Notes: generated by a model from the sequence alone, not told the origin. DNA of 64,000 nt from Phenylobacterium sp. J426 (GCF_024699945.1 NZ_JAJOMY010000001.1:1798001-1862000), one strand, 5' to 3'. Counted from the stretch's first letter, positions 33,742 to 41,108 are shown. Translations and numbers: made by a program.

Positions 33742-34103
33742 TGATCTGCGACGCGCGAGAGCTCCGCCTCTTCGAGCTCTCCGGCGACGGGTTCGAGCCG
33801 GCTCTCCGGCGCGGCGACATGCTGATGGTCGCGACGGCTGACGGGTTCACCTACGACGGCGACTATCTGCTCGAGGTCGAGGGTGAAGAGGCTGCCTACC
33901 GAGCCTCGGCCCGCGCCGGCGGCGAGATCGAGGTCTGGCAGCCGAACCCAAAGTACACGAAGCACCGCCTGTCGCGGGAGGTCTTCGCCCGGGCTTGTCG
34001 CGGGATCGTGGTTGCTGAGATCAGAGTCCGAGACCGGCAGCTGATCCAGGCTGTCCACGCTGGCCGCAGGACAGCCCGCGAGGAGGCGTTCGCCCGTGCG
34101 TGA
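33726..34103 (+). CDS. Stand-alone S24/LexA-like domain lacking the catalytic serine
   Basis: This 125-residue protein starts at GTG 33726 after GGAG and resembles a repressor C-terminal domain without an HTH: ELSGDGFEPALRRGDMLMVA matches the GDSMEP..L..GD..LV pattern, with Gly in place of the serine, and KYTKHRLSREVFARACRGIV resembles the end of the fold. The usual lysine position is not conserved either. It could pair with the repressor as a modulator, but this is inference from fold similarity and placement. Confidence 0.6.
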   Translation: MGEALMICDARELRLFELSGDGFEPALRRGDMLMVATADGFTYDGDYLLEVEGEEAAYRASARAGGEIEVWQPNPKYTKHRLSREVFARACRGIVVAEIRVRDRQLIQAVHAGRRTAREEAFARA

Positions 34104-34599
34104 CCCCCTCATCAAGCGAGCCTGCCCCTTCTGCGGCGAAGCTGAGCATCTGCGGATCCATGACGCGGCGATCACGCGCCCGATCGTCGAGGGCGCTGAC
34201 ACGCGCAAGGGTCCTGATGGGCAGGAGGAGATGGAGGCAGTCGATGCCGTCGCCTGCGATGTCTGCGATGCCATGGCGCCGCTGGACGTCTGGAACGGTG
34301 AGCGCTCAGCAGCCGACTACACGGTGCTCCGGGACTTCGACGAGCAGGACGCTTCCAGGCCAGGAGCAACCGCTTCCCATCTCGCCGGCCGCGCTGACGA
34401 CGATTGGTGGGAGCGGCTCAGTGAGGCTGACCGGGCTTGGTACACAACGACGCCTAGGCGCCACGAAGTCTACCACTTGGTTTCAAGCGTAGCCGCGGTT
34501 CTGTCGACCCTCTGCGAGGCGAGCGGATCGGCGGAAGCGACGCGGCGGATGGAACATCTGGCGGGAAAGTTGGCGAAGGCTCCGGGGATAATGTCGTGA
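34096..34599 (+). CDS. Lar-like zinc-ribbon protein
   Basis: The 167-residue product begins with two Cys pairs, KRACPFCGEAEHL and VACDVCDAMAPLDVWNG, the zinc-ribbon pattern of Lar-type phage proteins. Lar of Rac prophage alleviates restriction, but most such proteins are uncharacterised. The C-terminal half (about 90-165) is helical. GTG start at 34096 overlaps the previous stop. Its place in the early operon next to excisionase fits an accessory or anti-restriction role. Confidence 0.6.
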   Translation: MRDPLIKRACPFCGEAEHLRIHDAAITRPIVEGADTRKGPDGQEEMEAVDAVACDVCDAMAPLDVWNGERSAADYTVLRDFDEQDASRPGATASHLAGRADDDWWERLSEADRAWYTTTPRRHEVYHLVSSVAAVLSTLCEASGSAEATRRMEHLAGKLAKAPGIMS

Positions 34600-35093
34600 G
34601 CCGCCGAGATCCGCTCGCGCGTGTACACCGCCGCCCGGAGCCTCCGGCCTGGCCCGACGACGACATGATGACCCTGAAGGAGGCCATCGCAGTCTTCTAT
34701 CCCGACGGTCCACTGACCGTTGCCTCGTTGCGCACAGCCATCGCTCGCGGCGAGTTGACGCCGTACGTCGCCGGCGGGAAGCATTGGATCACCCCGGCGC
34801 AGCTGCGCGGGCTCTTCAGGCCGAAGTCATGTCAAGAAGACCGAAGGGGCCGCGGCTCCACCTCCGCGCCGGCCGGGTCCACCCCCGCACCGGCAAGCCG
34901 ATCCCCGACATCTACTACATCCGAGACGGAGCGCTTGAACGCAGCACTGGCTTCGGTCCAGATCGGCTTGGCGACGCTGAGGCGGTCCTCTCAGCCTACC
35001 TGCTCGAAAAGCAGGCTCGGTCCGCGGGTCAGCCGGACGCCGACCCCGACCGCCCCCGTGCTCCCACTGAGGTCTTCGTCGCAGAGGTCCTGA
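34596..35093 (+). CDS. xis: Excisionase-like protein
   Basis: From GTG 34596 (GTGA overlap with the previous stop) the 165-residue frame has a winged-helix-like segment MMTLKEAIAVFYPDGPLTVA and GELTPYVAGGKHWITPAQLR, close to phage excisionase/AlpA-type proteins, which bind attachment sites and direct excision. The last 88 residues overlap the integrase start in another frame for 265 bp. That tail (GSTSAPAGSTPAPASRSPTS) is low-complexity and could be partly untranslated if a stop was lost. Confidence 0.65.
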   Translation: MSRRDPLARVHRRPEPPAWPDDDMMTLKEAIAVFYPDGPLTVASLRTAIARGELTPYVAGGKHWITPAQLRGLFRPKSCQEDRRGRGSTSAPAGSTPAPASRSPTSTTSETERLNAALASVQIGLATLRRSSQPTCSKSRLGPRVSRTPTPTAPVLPLRSSSQRS

Positions 35094-36064
35094 GCCTCTA
35101 CCTGGCGGAGAAGGCGCCGAAGGCAGCGGACCCGTCGGCTGTCGCCGCGCGGATCAAGGCGCTGGTGGGCTGGTGGGGCGACAAGCGCCTGTCGGACATC
35201 AAACGGTCGACGTGCCAAGCGTACGTCGCTCACCGGATCACGCAACCGATCGCCCAGGCAAAGGGCCCGAACCCGCGCCTGGTGACAGAGCAGGGCGCCC
35301 GGCGAGAGCTGGAGGATCTGTCGGCGGCAATCACCTACTACGACGGCGAGCACAAGCTGATGGTGAAGCCGAAGCTGTGGCTGCCGGAGAAGCCGGAGAG
35401 CCCGCGGGACGCGCTCACCCGGGCCCAGGCGGCCCGCCTGCTGATGGCGGCGAGGGGCTATCGTTGGGACGCCAAGGCGAAGCGCTGGTGCCGGCTCCGC
35501 GACAGCGGCCCCGCGAACCGGGCGCACATGAAGCGCTTCATCCTCATGGGCCTCTACACCGGCTCCCGGCCCGGCGTGATCCCGAAGGTGCTGTGGCAGG
35601 AGAGCCCCACTCAGGCCTGGGCGGATCTCGAGGCAGAGACGATCTTCCGACGCGGGAAGCGCGAGAAGGAGACGCGCACCAAGCGCCGGCCGATGGTGAA
35701 GATCCCGCCCAGGCTGCTGGCGCACATGCGGCGCTGGAAGGCAGCTGACGAGCGGCTGATGGCGCGGCGCGCCAAGGAAGGGCGGCCGTTTGCCAACGTT
35801 ATCATACACCACGGCGGCGCTGCGCTGGCGGGCCGGGTGCGCCGCGGGTTCGAGAGCTGCGTGCGCGACGCCGGGCTATCGGCAGAGATCACGCCTCACT
35901 GGCTCCGCCACACGGCGGCGACCTGGCTGATGCAGAACGGCGTCGATCCCTGGGAGGCGGCCGGGTACCTCGGCATGAACCTCAAGACGCTGATCGACAA
36001 CTACGGACACCACCAGCCGAGCCATCAGGCGGCCGCGAGGAAAGGTATCGAGAGGAAGGCATGA
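34829..36064 (+). CDS. int: Phage tyrosine integrase
   Basis: Catalyses site-specific recombination between phage and tRNA attachment sites. From the ATG at 34829 (MSRRPKGPRLHLRAGRVHPR) the protein has 411 residues: an N-terminal DNA-binding part, then the catalytic domain with the first Arg in LYTGSRPGVIPKVLW, the HxLRH box HWLRHTAATWLMQNG, and the likely nucleophile Tyr in LIDNYGHHQPSHQ. The earlier start at 34784 overlaps excisionase without a ribosome site. It lies 5 kb from the tRNA-Val fragment, with the IS21 insertion between. Confidence 0.9.
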   Translation: MSRRPKGPRLHLRAGRVHPRTGKPIPDIYYIRDGALERSTGFGPDRLGDAEAVLSAYLLEKQARSAGQPDADPDRPRAPTEVFVAEVLSLYLAEKAPKAADPSAVAARIKALVGWWGDKRLSDIKRSTCQAYVAHRITQPIAQAKGPNPRLVTEQGARRELEDLSAAITYYDGEHKLMVKPKLWLPEKPESPRDALTRAQAARLLMAARGYRWDAKAKRWCRLRDSGPANRAHMKRFILMGLYTGSRPGVIPKVLWQESPTQAWADLEAETIFRRGKREKETRTKRRPMVKIPPRLLAHMRRWKAADERLMARRAKEGRPFANVIIHHGGAALAGRVRRGFESCVRDAGLSAEITPHWLRHTAATWLMQNGVDPWEAAGYLGMNLKTLIDNYGHHQPSHQAAARKGIERKA

Positions 36065-36561
36065 GCAAGCAGCGGCTAGAGCGCGTGGTCTATTGGAGCG
36101 GGCGGCAGTGGTGCGTCACGGAGGATGGCCTGGACACGATCTCTGGCGCCTACGAGATCGACGCCGAGCTTCTCGGACACCTCACCGAATGGTCGGGTCC
36201 CCCGATGGCGGAGCGTTTGCGCCACGTATGCGAGAAGAGCTGGGTCGACGTCGAGGACTTCGCCGCAGCTTTCGCAGTCGCACTACAGATCCACGCGGGG
36301 AAGTTCGCGCCCCTGCCAGAAGGAGCCTTCTTAGAGGCGCTCGAGGGCGCTCGCCGGGGTAGATGGGCCGACGACGAGTTTGACCGCGTGCGGCGAGAAC
36401 GATCGTGGAAGACCGTCGACATGCAACGCAGTCAGGAAATCAGCAGGGAGGTTGATAGCCGCCTCAGGCAGCGCGACGCAGCGGGCGGGCTGCCATTCAG
36501 CCAAGTTCCCGATCCTGCGATGGCGGGGTCTGGGGTCGTTGCGAGCGACGAGGAGGATTGA
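36061..36561 (+). CDS. Hypothetical protein coupled to integrase
   Basis: This 166-residue protein starts within the integrase stop (ATGA, 36061-36064) and is itself coupled to the next gene by TGATG. It has Trp-rich N-terminal sequence (VVYWSGRQWCVTEDGLDTIS) and a charged helical C-terminus (RRERSWKTVDMQRSQEISRE). No family is recognised. Being downstream of int it is probably element cargo. Confidence 0.6.
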   Translation: MSKQRLERVVYWSGRQWCVTEDGLDTISGAYEIDAELLGHLTEWSGPPMAERLRHVCEKSWVDVEDFAAAFAVALQIHAGKFAPLPEGAFLEALEGARRGRWADDEFDRVRRERSWKTVDMQRSQEISREVDSRLRQRDAAGGLPFSQVPDPAMAGSGVVASDEED

Positions 36562-37265
36562 TGACGCTCGCACCGTCCAGCGGAGACGATCTACTGATCG
36601 AGCGTGCGGCACGCGCGCTCTACGAGATGCGACACGGGCGCGGCTCGTGGCACGCGCTTCTCCCCGCGCGCAAGGAAGCCGTGCGCGCAAGGTTACGGCG
36701 GCTCGCGCAGCAACTGCCTAGCTCCCCAATCGCAGGCGTTGATGAGGGGCGCAGAATCTCGGCGCTAGTTGAGGTCCGCGCACTGGGACACGCCATGATC
36801 ACCGAGAAAAACATCCGCACGAGAGATGTGGGCTCCGCCAGCGAACTTCTCTGCCCCCGCTGCGGCGGCGGGAATCTGCATCATGAGATAGTGCGCGTGT
36901 TCGATCGTCACGAAGACGAGCACCAAACCACGGTCACTCAGGTGCGGGGCTCCGAAACAATCGTGTCCCATCAGCCGTCGGAAGGCTCGGGAAACCCGAG
37001 TTCGCGGCGGCACGGCCTGACCATCAGCTTTTTCTGTGAAGCATGCAGCCGCGGCCAAGGCGACGACGTCGTGCTGACGATCGCTCAGCACAAGGGGGCA
37101 ACCGAGGTCTTATGGCGCTTCGAGGGAGGGAATGCGGATTCCGACGATGCCGCCCAGCTATTCCGAGATGATCTCGCCCGCTGTTCCGATCTGATGCCGC
37201 CCAGCGGCACAGCCTTCATCGACAGGTTTCATCTGTCTGGGGTTCGGCCGGCTGGTCAAGCCTGA
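36561..37265 (+). CDS. Zinc-ribbon protein whose 3' end is replaced by IS21
   Basis: From ATG 36561 (coupled to the previous gene) the protein has a helical N-terminus, then a zinc-ribbon pair LLCPRCGGGNLHHEIVRVFD and FFCEACSRGQGDDVVLTIAQ, as in widespread hypothetical proteins. The IS21 element enters at 37133, after codons for WRFEGG. The present ORF reads 45 codons into the element. Joining the flanks across the 6-bp duplication restores EGGKA and a stop (TGA) overlapping the next ATG. So only the last two residues were displaced and the domain is intact. Confidence 0.75.
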   Translation: MTLAPSSGDDLLIERAARALYEMRHGRGSWHALLPARKEAVRARLRRLAQQLPSSPIAGVDEGRRISALVEVRALGHAMITEKNIRTRDVGSASELLCPRCGGGNLHHEIVRVFDRHEDEHQTTVTQVRGSETIVSHQPSEGSGNPSSRRHGLTISFFCEACSRGQGDDVVLTIAQHKGATEVLWRFEGGNADSDDAAQLFRDDLARCSDLMPPSGTAFIDRFHLSGVRPAGQA

Positions 37266-37996
37266 TCGGCGGGTTTCGGGCGGCGCAGGGAGTCGCCGCT
37301 GAGGTCCAGGCGGTGGGCGTTGTGGACGAGCCGGTCGAGGATGGCGTCGGCGTAGGTGGCCTCGCCGATGACGGTGTGCCAGGCCGAGACCGGTAGTTGG
37401 CTGGTGACGATGGTGGAGCGCCGGCCGTAACGGTCCTCGAGGATCTCGAGCAGGTCGTGACGTGCCTGGGCGTCGAGCGGCTCCAGGCCCCAGTCGTCCA
37501 GGATCAGCAGTTGCACGGCGCCCAGGCTCTTGAAGCGGCGGCCGATGCTGCCGTCGCCGTGCGCCAGCGCCAGCTCGTCGAAGAGCTTGGGGACGCGGAC
37601 GTAGAGCACCGAGCGGTTGTCGCGGCAGGCTTTGTGGCCGAGCGCGCAGGAGATCCAGCTCTTGCCCACCCCGGTCGGGCCGCAGATCACCAGGTTCTCG
37701 GCCGCGTCGATCCAGTGGCTTTTGAGCAGCGTCGTGAGGACGCCGCGGTCCAGTCCGCGGGGGGCGCGGTAGTCGATGTCTTCCGGGACGGCGTGGTGGC
37801 GCAGCCGCGCATGGCGGAGCCGGGCGCCGAGACGCTTGTCCTGTCGGTGCACGGTTTCACGGTCCAGCAGCAGCGCCAGCCAGTCGGCATGTCCCAGGCC
37901 GCCGGCTTCGGGGTTGTCGAGCAGTTCGCGGAAGGCCTTGGCCATGCCTTGGAGGCCCAGGACGTTGAGCTGGTCGAAGGTGGGATGGGTCAGCAT
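37256..37996 (-). CDS. istB: IS21 helper ATPase IstB
   Basis: This 246-residue AAA+ ATPase of the DnaC family assists target choice and strand transfer by IstA. Walker A is ICGPTGVGKSWISCALG, Walker B is VQLLILDDWGLEPLDAQ, and sensor-like TSQLPVSAWHTVIGEA follows. It begins nine bases after the istA stop in the same operon. Length is normal. Confidence 0.93.
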   Translation of the reverse strand: MLTHPTFDQLNVLGLQGMAKAFRELLDNPEAGGLGHADWLALLLDRETVHRQDKRLGARLRHARLRHHAVPEDIDYRAPRGLDRGVLTTLLKSHWIDAAENLVICGPTGVGKSWISCALGHKACRDNRSVLYVRVPKLFDELALAHGDGSIGRRFKSLGAVQLLILDDWGLEPLDAQARHDLLEILEDRYGRRSTIVTSQLPVSAWHTVIGEATYADAILDRLVHNAHRLDLSGDSLRRPKPADQA

Positions 37997-38005
37997 CAGA
38001 TCTCC

Positions 38006-39559
38006 TCAGTGGTAGTAGGTTGAGCCGCGGATGTTGGGGTGGGCGACGGCGCCGCCGGCCTCGCCGTCGCGCCGCCGGACCGGTTGGCCGTCGAGCCGGT
38101 TGTCGAGGATGGATTTGACCGCGCCGTAGCTGCGCGCGCTCACCAGCAGGGCGCGCTCGCAGGCCGCCTCCAGGCGCGCGACGCCGTAGACCTTGGCCAG
38201 GCGCACGATCCCCATCGTGGTGCGGAAGCCCTGTTCGGGGTGCGGCCGGTGCTCGAGGATCACCTGGCAGAGCAGCGCCACGGAAGGGCCGCAGGCCCGC
38301 GCCTCGCTCAGGATCCGCTCGATGGTCCAGTCGCTGTAGCGGCGGTGGCTGGCCGGCATGTGCTCGCTGAGCGTGGTGTGTTTGCCGTCGCCGGAGCCAC
38401 GCAGGTGGGCGGCGATGCGCTCGCCGTGCAGGAAGATCTCCACGGCGCGGGCGGTGAGCCGCACCTCCACCGTCTCGCGGGCGTGACGGTAGGGGACGGA
38501 GTAGAAGTGGCCGTCGACGTCGACGTGGTAGTCCAGCCCCACCTTGCGCACGCGCCATTCGGCGAGGGCATAGGGCTCGGCCGGCAGGGCTTTAAGCCGC
38601 GGGGCGTCGATCTCCGCGAAGAGCTGGCGACGGGTGCGGCGCTGATAACGCCGGACCTGCTGCTCGTTGAGCCAGACCAGCAGCTCGCCCAGGGCGGCGT
38701 TCACCTCGGCCAGGCTGTAGAAGCGTCGATGGCGCAGCTTGCCGAGCAGCCAACGCTCGGCGATCCGCACTGCGGCTTCCACCTTGGCCTTGTCCCGCGG
38801 CCGCCTGGGCCGCGCCGGCAGCACCGCGGTGTCGTAGTGGGCGGCCAGCTCGCCGTAGGTGCGATTGACCTGCGGGTCGTAGAGGCAGGCCTTGATGATC
38901 GCCACTTTGGGGTTGTCCGGCACCAGCAGCCGCGGCGCGCCGCCGAAGAAGGCGAAGGCCTGCACGTGGCCGTCGACCCAGTCGGGGAGCTTCTCGCTCC
39001 AGGTGGCGCAGGCGAAGGTCAGGCTGGAGGCGCCCAGCACCCCGACGAAGATGTGCGCCGGCTGTGTCTTGCCGCTGCGGCGGTCGATGATCACCGGCAC
39101 GGTGTCGCCGGCGTAGTCGACGAAGAGCTTGTCGCCGCCAAGATGCGTCTGGCGCATCGTCACCGGCAGGCGGGCTTCCCAGCTGCGGTAGAGCTCGCAA
39201 AATCGGCTGTAGCGATAGCCGTCCGGATAAGCCTCGATGTACTCGTCCCACAGGATCTGCAGGGTGACGTGCTTCTTCTTCAGCTCGCGGTTGAGCGCCG
39301 CCCAGTCCGGCTCGGCGCGCCGACGGAAGCCCTGCTTTGTCCTGCTCTCGCCGTAGAGCCGGTCTTCCAGCTCGCTGTCCGTCAGATCCAACGGCAACGG
39401 CCAGGCGAGACCGGATTCTTCGAAGCGCCGCGTCATCTCGCGGAACGTCGACGGGGCGATCCCCATCCGGCGGGCGATCTCCCGCCCGCCAAGCCCGGCG
39501 TCCAGGCGCAGCCTCAACATCTCGCGCACGCGGCGCATCGCAATCCTCTCCGTCGGCAT
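38006..39559 (-). CDS. istA: IS21 transposase IstA
   Basis: The 517-residue DDE transposase has an N-terminal HTH (RLDAGLGGREIARRMGIAPS), the catalytic core with the first Asp in KLFVDYAGDTVPVIIDRR, the second in LLVPDNPKVAI and the Glu in PRDKAKVEAAVRIAERW. A C-terminal beta-barrel region follows. Full length, with no frame break, so the element may be active. Confidence 0.94.
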   Translation of the reverse strand: MPTERIAMRRVREMLRLRLDAGLGGREIARRMGIAPSTFREMTRRFEESGLAWPLPLDLTDSELEDRLYGESRTKQGFRRRAEPDWAALNRELKKKHVTLQILWDEYIEAYPDGYRYSRFCELYRSWEARLPVTMRQTHLGGDKLFVDYAGDTVPVIIDRRSGKTQPAHIFVGVLGASSLTFACATWSEKLPDWVDGHVQAFAFFGGAPRLLVPDNPKVAIIKACLYDPQVNRTYGELAAHYDTAVLPARPRRPRDKAKVEAAVRIAERWLLGKLRHRRFYSLAEVNAALGELLVWLNEQQVRRYQRRTRRQLFAEIDAPRLKALPAEPYALAEWRVRKVGLDYHVDVDGHFYSVPYRHARETVEVRLTARAVEIFLHGERIAAHLRGSGDGKHTTLSEHMPASHRRYSDWTIERILSEARACGPSVALLCQVILEHRPHPEQGFRTTMGIVRLAKVYGVARLEAACERALLVSARSYGAVKSILDNRLDGQPVRRRDGEAGGAVAHPNIRGSTYYH

Positions 39560-39621
39560 CGGCCTCTCCTCGAAAGGAGGAGAGCCTAGCGTCGGCGAAG
39601 GCCTGGACCGCCGGGCCGCCT

Positions 39622-39736
39622 GGGCGGGATCATCCCGGAATCCTGGGCGGCGTTATCCCGGAACGGTGGGCGGGATCACTTCGGAATGGTGGGCGGCATC
39701 AAATCGGAACGGCGGGCGCGATCACGTCGGAATCCG
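39622..39736. repeat. Five 23-bp tandem repeats at the istA-side end of IS21
   Basis: Five adjacent copies with consensus GGGCGGNATCANNTCGGAAN start at 39622, 39645, 39668, 39691 and 39714, the last forming the terminal inverted repeat. The opposite end has related copies at 37133-37202. These are the multiple transposase sites typical of IS21 ends. Confidence 0.9.
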
Positions 39737-39747
39737 CAAGGGAAGGC

Positions 39748-40008
39748 ATGAGCGACGGATTGAGCGAGCTGCACCATTCAAAGCGGGGCGTCGCCGTGCT
39801 TGCCACCTGCATCGTCCAGACGTTGAACGAGGGCGATCCGACCTTCCAGGAACGCTTCCTGAAGAAGCTGACGGACGCCTATTACGAGCTTCGCGACAAC
39901 AGCGAAGGCGACCAGCGGAACGAGATGGAGCTGCTCTCCTGGACGCGGGAGTTGCTCACTGGGTTCAGCCAGTTCTCGGGGCAGGGCAAAGCGTTCTTAG
40001 AGCGGTAG
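39748..40008 (+). CDS. Hypothetical 86-residue protein
   Basis: The ATG at 39748 lies ten bases outside the IS end. The protein (MSDGLSELHHSKRGVAVLAT...) is helical with ERFLKKLTDAYYELRDNSEG and no recognised domain. Before the IS came in, its start overlapped the stop of the zinc-ribbon gene (ATGA), so the two were translationally coupled. The insertion has cut it from its operon promoter. Confidence 0.65.
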   Translation: MSDGLSELHHSKRGVAVLATCIVQTLNEGDPTFQERFLKKLTDAYYELRDNSEGDQRNEMELLSWTRELLTGFSQFSGQGKAFLER

Positions 40009-40053
40009 CCGCAATCATTCCGGATGGCGTCAACGCCAAGGCGATGCGAGCGG

Positions 40054-40602
40054 TCAGGCTGCTTGTTGCTCGGCTTCGTCTAGCGCTCGGTTCGATGCCA
40101 GGATGGTCGGGAGCTCAAGGAACATCTTGCGCTCCCCTGGCGCGAAGCGTTGGAAGTCGAACTTTTCGTAGTATTCCGCCGCTTCCTCATCAACCGCATC
40201 GAGCGTCAAAGCATACGTTCCGGCGTTCGTGGCGATCGTCTCGACGCGGCGAAACGCGTCCCGCATCATCCGCTTCCCGATGCCCTTCTTCTTGAGCCGC
40301 CGGTCAACCCCGAACATGCCCAGGTAGACCGTGGGGACGGCCGTCATGTGCATGAAGCCGCCTTCTACTGCGAGCCCGGCTTCGTCGTGGCTGATCGTGC
40401 TTAGACAGAGGTAGTAGTACCCAACGATCCGCGGGTCGCCGTCGTGTGTCGCAACGAAGGCGCGAACGGAATAGGTGTCGTGCGCCTCGGCTAAGCGGGT
40501 GCGGCAGAACTGTTGGATTGGCTCGTAGGAGCAGCAGAATGCGTCAAGCCGATGCAGCCCGGTCAGCGGATCGACCCTGACCTTGTCGATGTCGAACGGC
40601 AA
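40054..40602 (-). CDS. GNAT-family N-acetyltransferase (possible TacT-like toxin)
   Basis: This 182-residue protein begins at TTG 40602, directly after the stop of a short upstream frame. The acetyl-CoA loop is RRLKKKGIGKRMMRDAFRRV, and the end EEAAEYYEKFDFQRF fits the GNAT fold. The layout VYLGMFGVDRRL..KGIGKR resembles toxins of the DUF1778/GNAT type that acetylate aminoacyl-tRNA. The upstream frame is not a clear DUF1778 antitoxin, so the toxin reading is tentative. It lies near the right end of the element, as stability genes often do. Confidence 0.75.
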   Translation of the reverse strand: MPFDIDKVRVDPLTGLHRLDAFCCSYEPIQQFCRTRLAEAHDTYSVRAFVATHDGDPRIVGYYYLCLSTISHDEAGLAVEGGFMHMTAVPTVYLGMFGVDRRLKKKGIGKRMMRDAFRRVETIATNAGTYALTLDAVDEEAAEYYEKFDFQRFAPGERKMFLELPTILASNRALDEAEQQAA

Positions 40603-40755
40603 TTAGCCCTTCCGTTTGGACACCGAGAGCGAGGCCAGGAGAGATTGGCTCGGCGCGCGCGGATGCCTGCACGCTTCCACGAAGCGAACGAAATCCGCCT
40701 TCCCGACCTTCTGGGCGGGCGAGATGCGATGATCGTCTTTCCGCAGGGCGGCCAT
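40603..40755 (-). CDS. Short ORF upstream of the GNAT gene
   Basis: A 50-residue frame from ATG 40755 with GGAG nine bases before it (MAALRKDDHRISPAQKVGKA...). It ends with TAA touching the TTG start of the acetyltransferase gene, so translation is probably coupled. It is basic, with no resemblance to known antitoxins that I can see. It could encode a small antitoxin or be a leader ORF. Confidence 0.4.
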   Translation of the reverse strand: MAALRKDDHRISPAQKVGKADFVRFVEACRHPRAPSQSLLASLSVSKRKG

Positions 40756-40785
40756 GGCCGTGTTCTCCAGCGGGGGACGCATCCC

Positions 40786-40826
40786 CCTCAAAATCGTTAT
40801 GCACTGCGCGTTGACAAACGGTCAAC
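40786..40826 (-). promoter_or_regulatory. Promoter with palindrome upstream of GNAT operon
   Basis: GTTGAC-AAACG-GTCAAC (40810-40826) is a perfect 6-bp inverted repeat about 55 bp before the short ORF. On the minus strand it supplies a -35 TTGACC, and a CATAAC -10 follows 18 bp later. An operator overlapping the -35 is typical of self-regulated toxin-antitoxin operons. Confidence 0.45.
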
Positions 40827-41058
40827 CGGGACCGGAACGCATCTCGTTCAGCTTAGTGCCGCGGGACTCTGATGTGGTCACGGTGCCCAGTGCTTCCAGG
40901 TCTTGTAGTCGCAGAGTTAGGCCACATCGTGGACAAAGCGGCGGGCAGTGAGCAGCTGGTTCCCAGTTATTTCCCGGAATGAGCGGAAACGTACGTGAAC
41001 GTTTCGGGAAACCAGCAGACGAGGCGGCGAAGAAAATCAAGCTCTTAGCCGGAGCCCT
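40827..41058. other. Non-coding stretch before the attachment site
   Basis: No convincing gene is seen here. A short minus frame with a CPRC motif covers 40822-41040 but has no start context. The stretch has an inverted repeat GAAACGT-ACGTGA-ACGTTTC (40986-41005), 53 bp from the tRNA fragment, which could be an integrase or excisionase arm site or a weak terminator. Confidence 0.4.
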
Positions 41059-41108
41059 CTACGTTGACATCGTAGGGGTCACAGGTTCAATCCCTGTCGC
41101 GTCCACCA
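41059..41108 (+). other. 3' fragment of tRNA-Val(GAC): attachment site
   Basis: The sequence folds as the 3' part of a tRNA: anticodon stem CTACG/CGTAG with loop TTGACAT (anticodon GAC), variable loop GGGTC, T-arm ACAGG-TTCAATC-CCTGT, then CGCGTCC, A and an encoded CCA. No matching 5' acceptor strand (expected GGACGCG) or regular D-arm lies upstream, so it is not a whole gene. Such 3' copies are left by integrases that use tRNA genes. Confidence 0.75.

Larger units (their letters stand above)
37133..39738. mobile_element. IS21-family insertion sequence (2606 bp)
   Basis: Both ends begin with TGCGGATTCCGACG facing inward (37133-37146 and, as reverse complement, 39725-39738). The element carries istA and istB on the minus strand and multiple sub-terminal repeats. 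The direct repeat AGGGAA flanks it (37127-37132 and 39739-39744), so the insertion is complete. IS21 elements move with an IstA transposase and IstB ATPase helper. Confidence 0.93.
1..41108. mobile_element. Prophage (HK97-type head, long-tail module), left end outside window
   Basis: A complete set of tailed-phage modules is present in normal synteny: integrase and excisionase, CI/Cro-like switch, primase, DnaB, terminase, portal, protease, capsid, connectors, tail tube, tape measure, tailspike and lysis genes. The right limit is set at the 3' tRNA-Val fragment ending at 41108, about 5 kb beyond the integrase. That fragment lies on the plus strand, so the intact tRNA gene and the other attachment site should lie to the left. 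No matching sequence is seen between 1 and 1446, so the left end is placed outside the window. The capsid and portal families are those of HK97-like siphoviruses. If the tRNA fragment came from another event, the boundaries would change but the phage assignment would not. Confidence 0.78.

Noticed and set aside
38039..39589. Long plus frame across istA
   Set aside because: Antisense shadow of the transposase gene.
40822..41040. Short minus frame with CPRC motif near the attachment site
   Set aside because: Only one Cys pair, no ribosome site and it covers promoter-like and repeat sequences.
40990..41108. A complete tRNA gene ending at 41108
   Set aside because: The 3' half is perfect, but no 5' acceptor strand complementary to CGCGTCC and no regular D-arm with GG in the loop are present.
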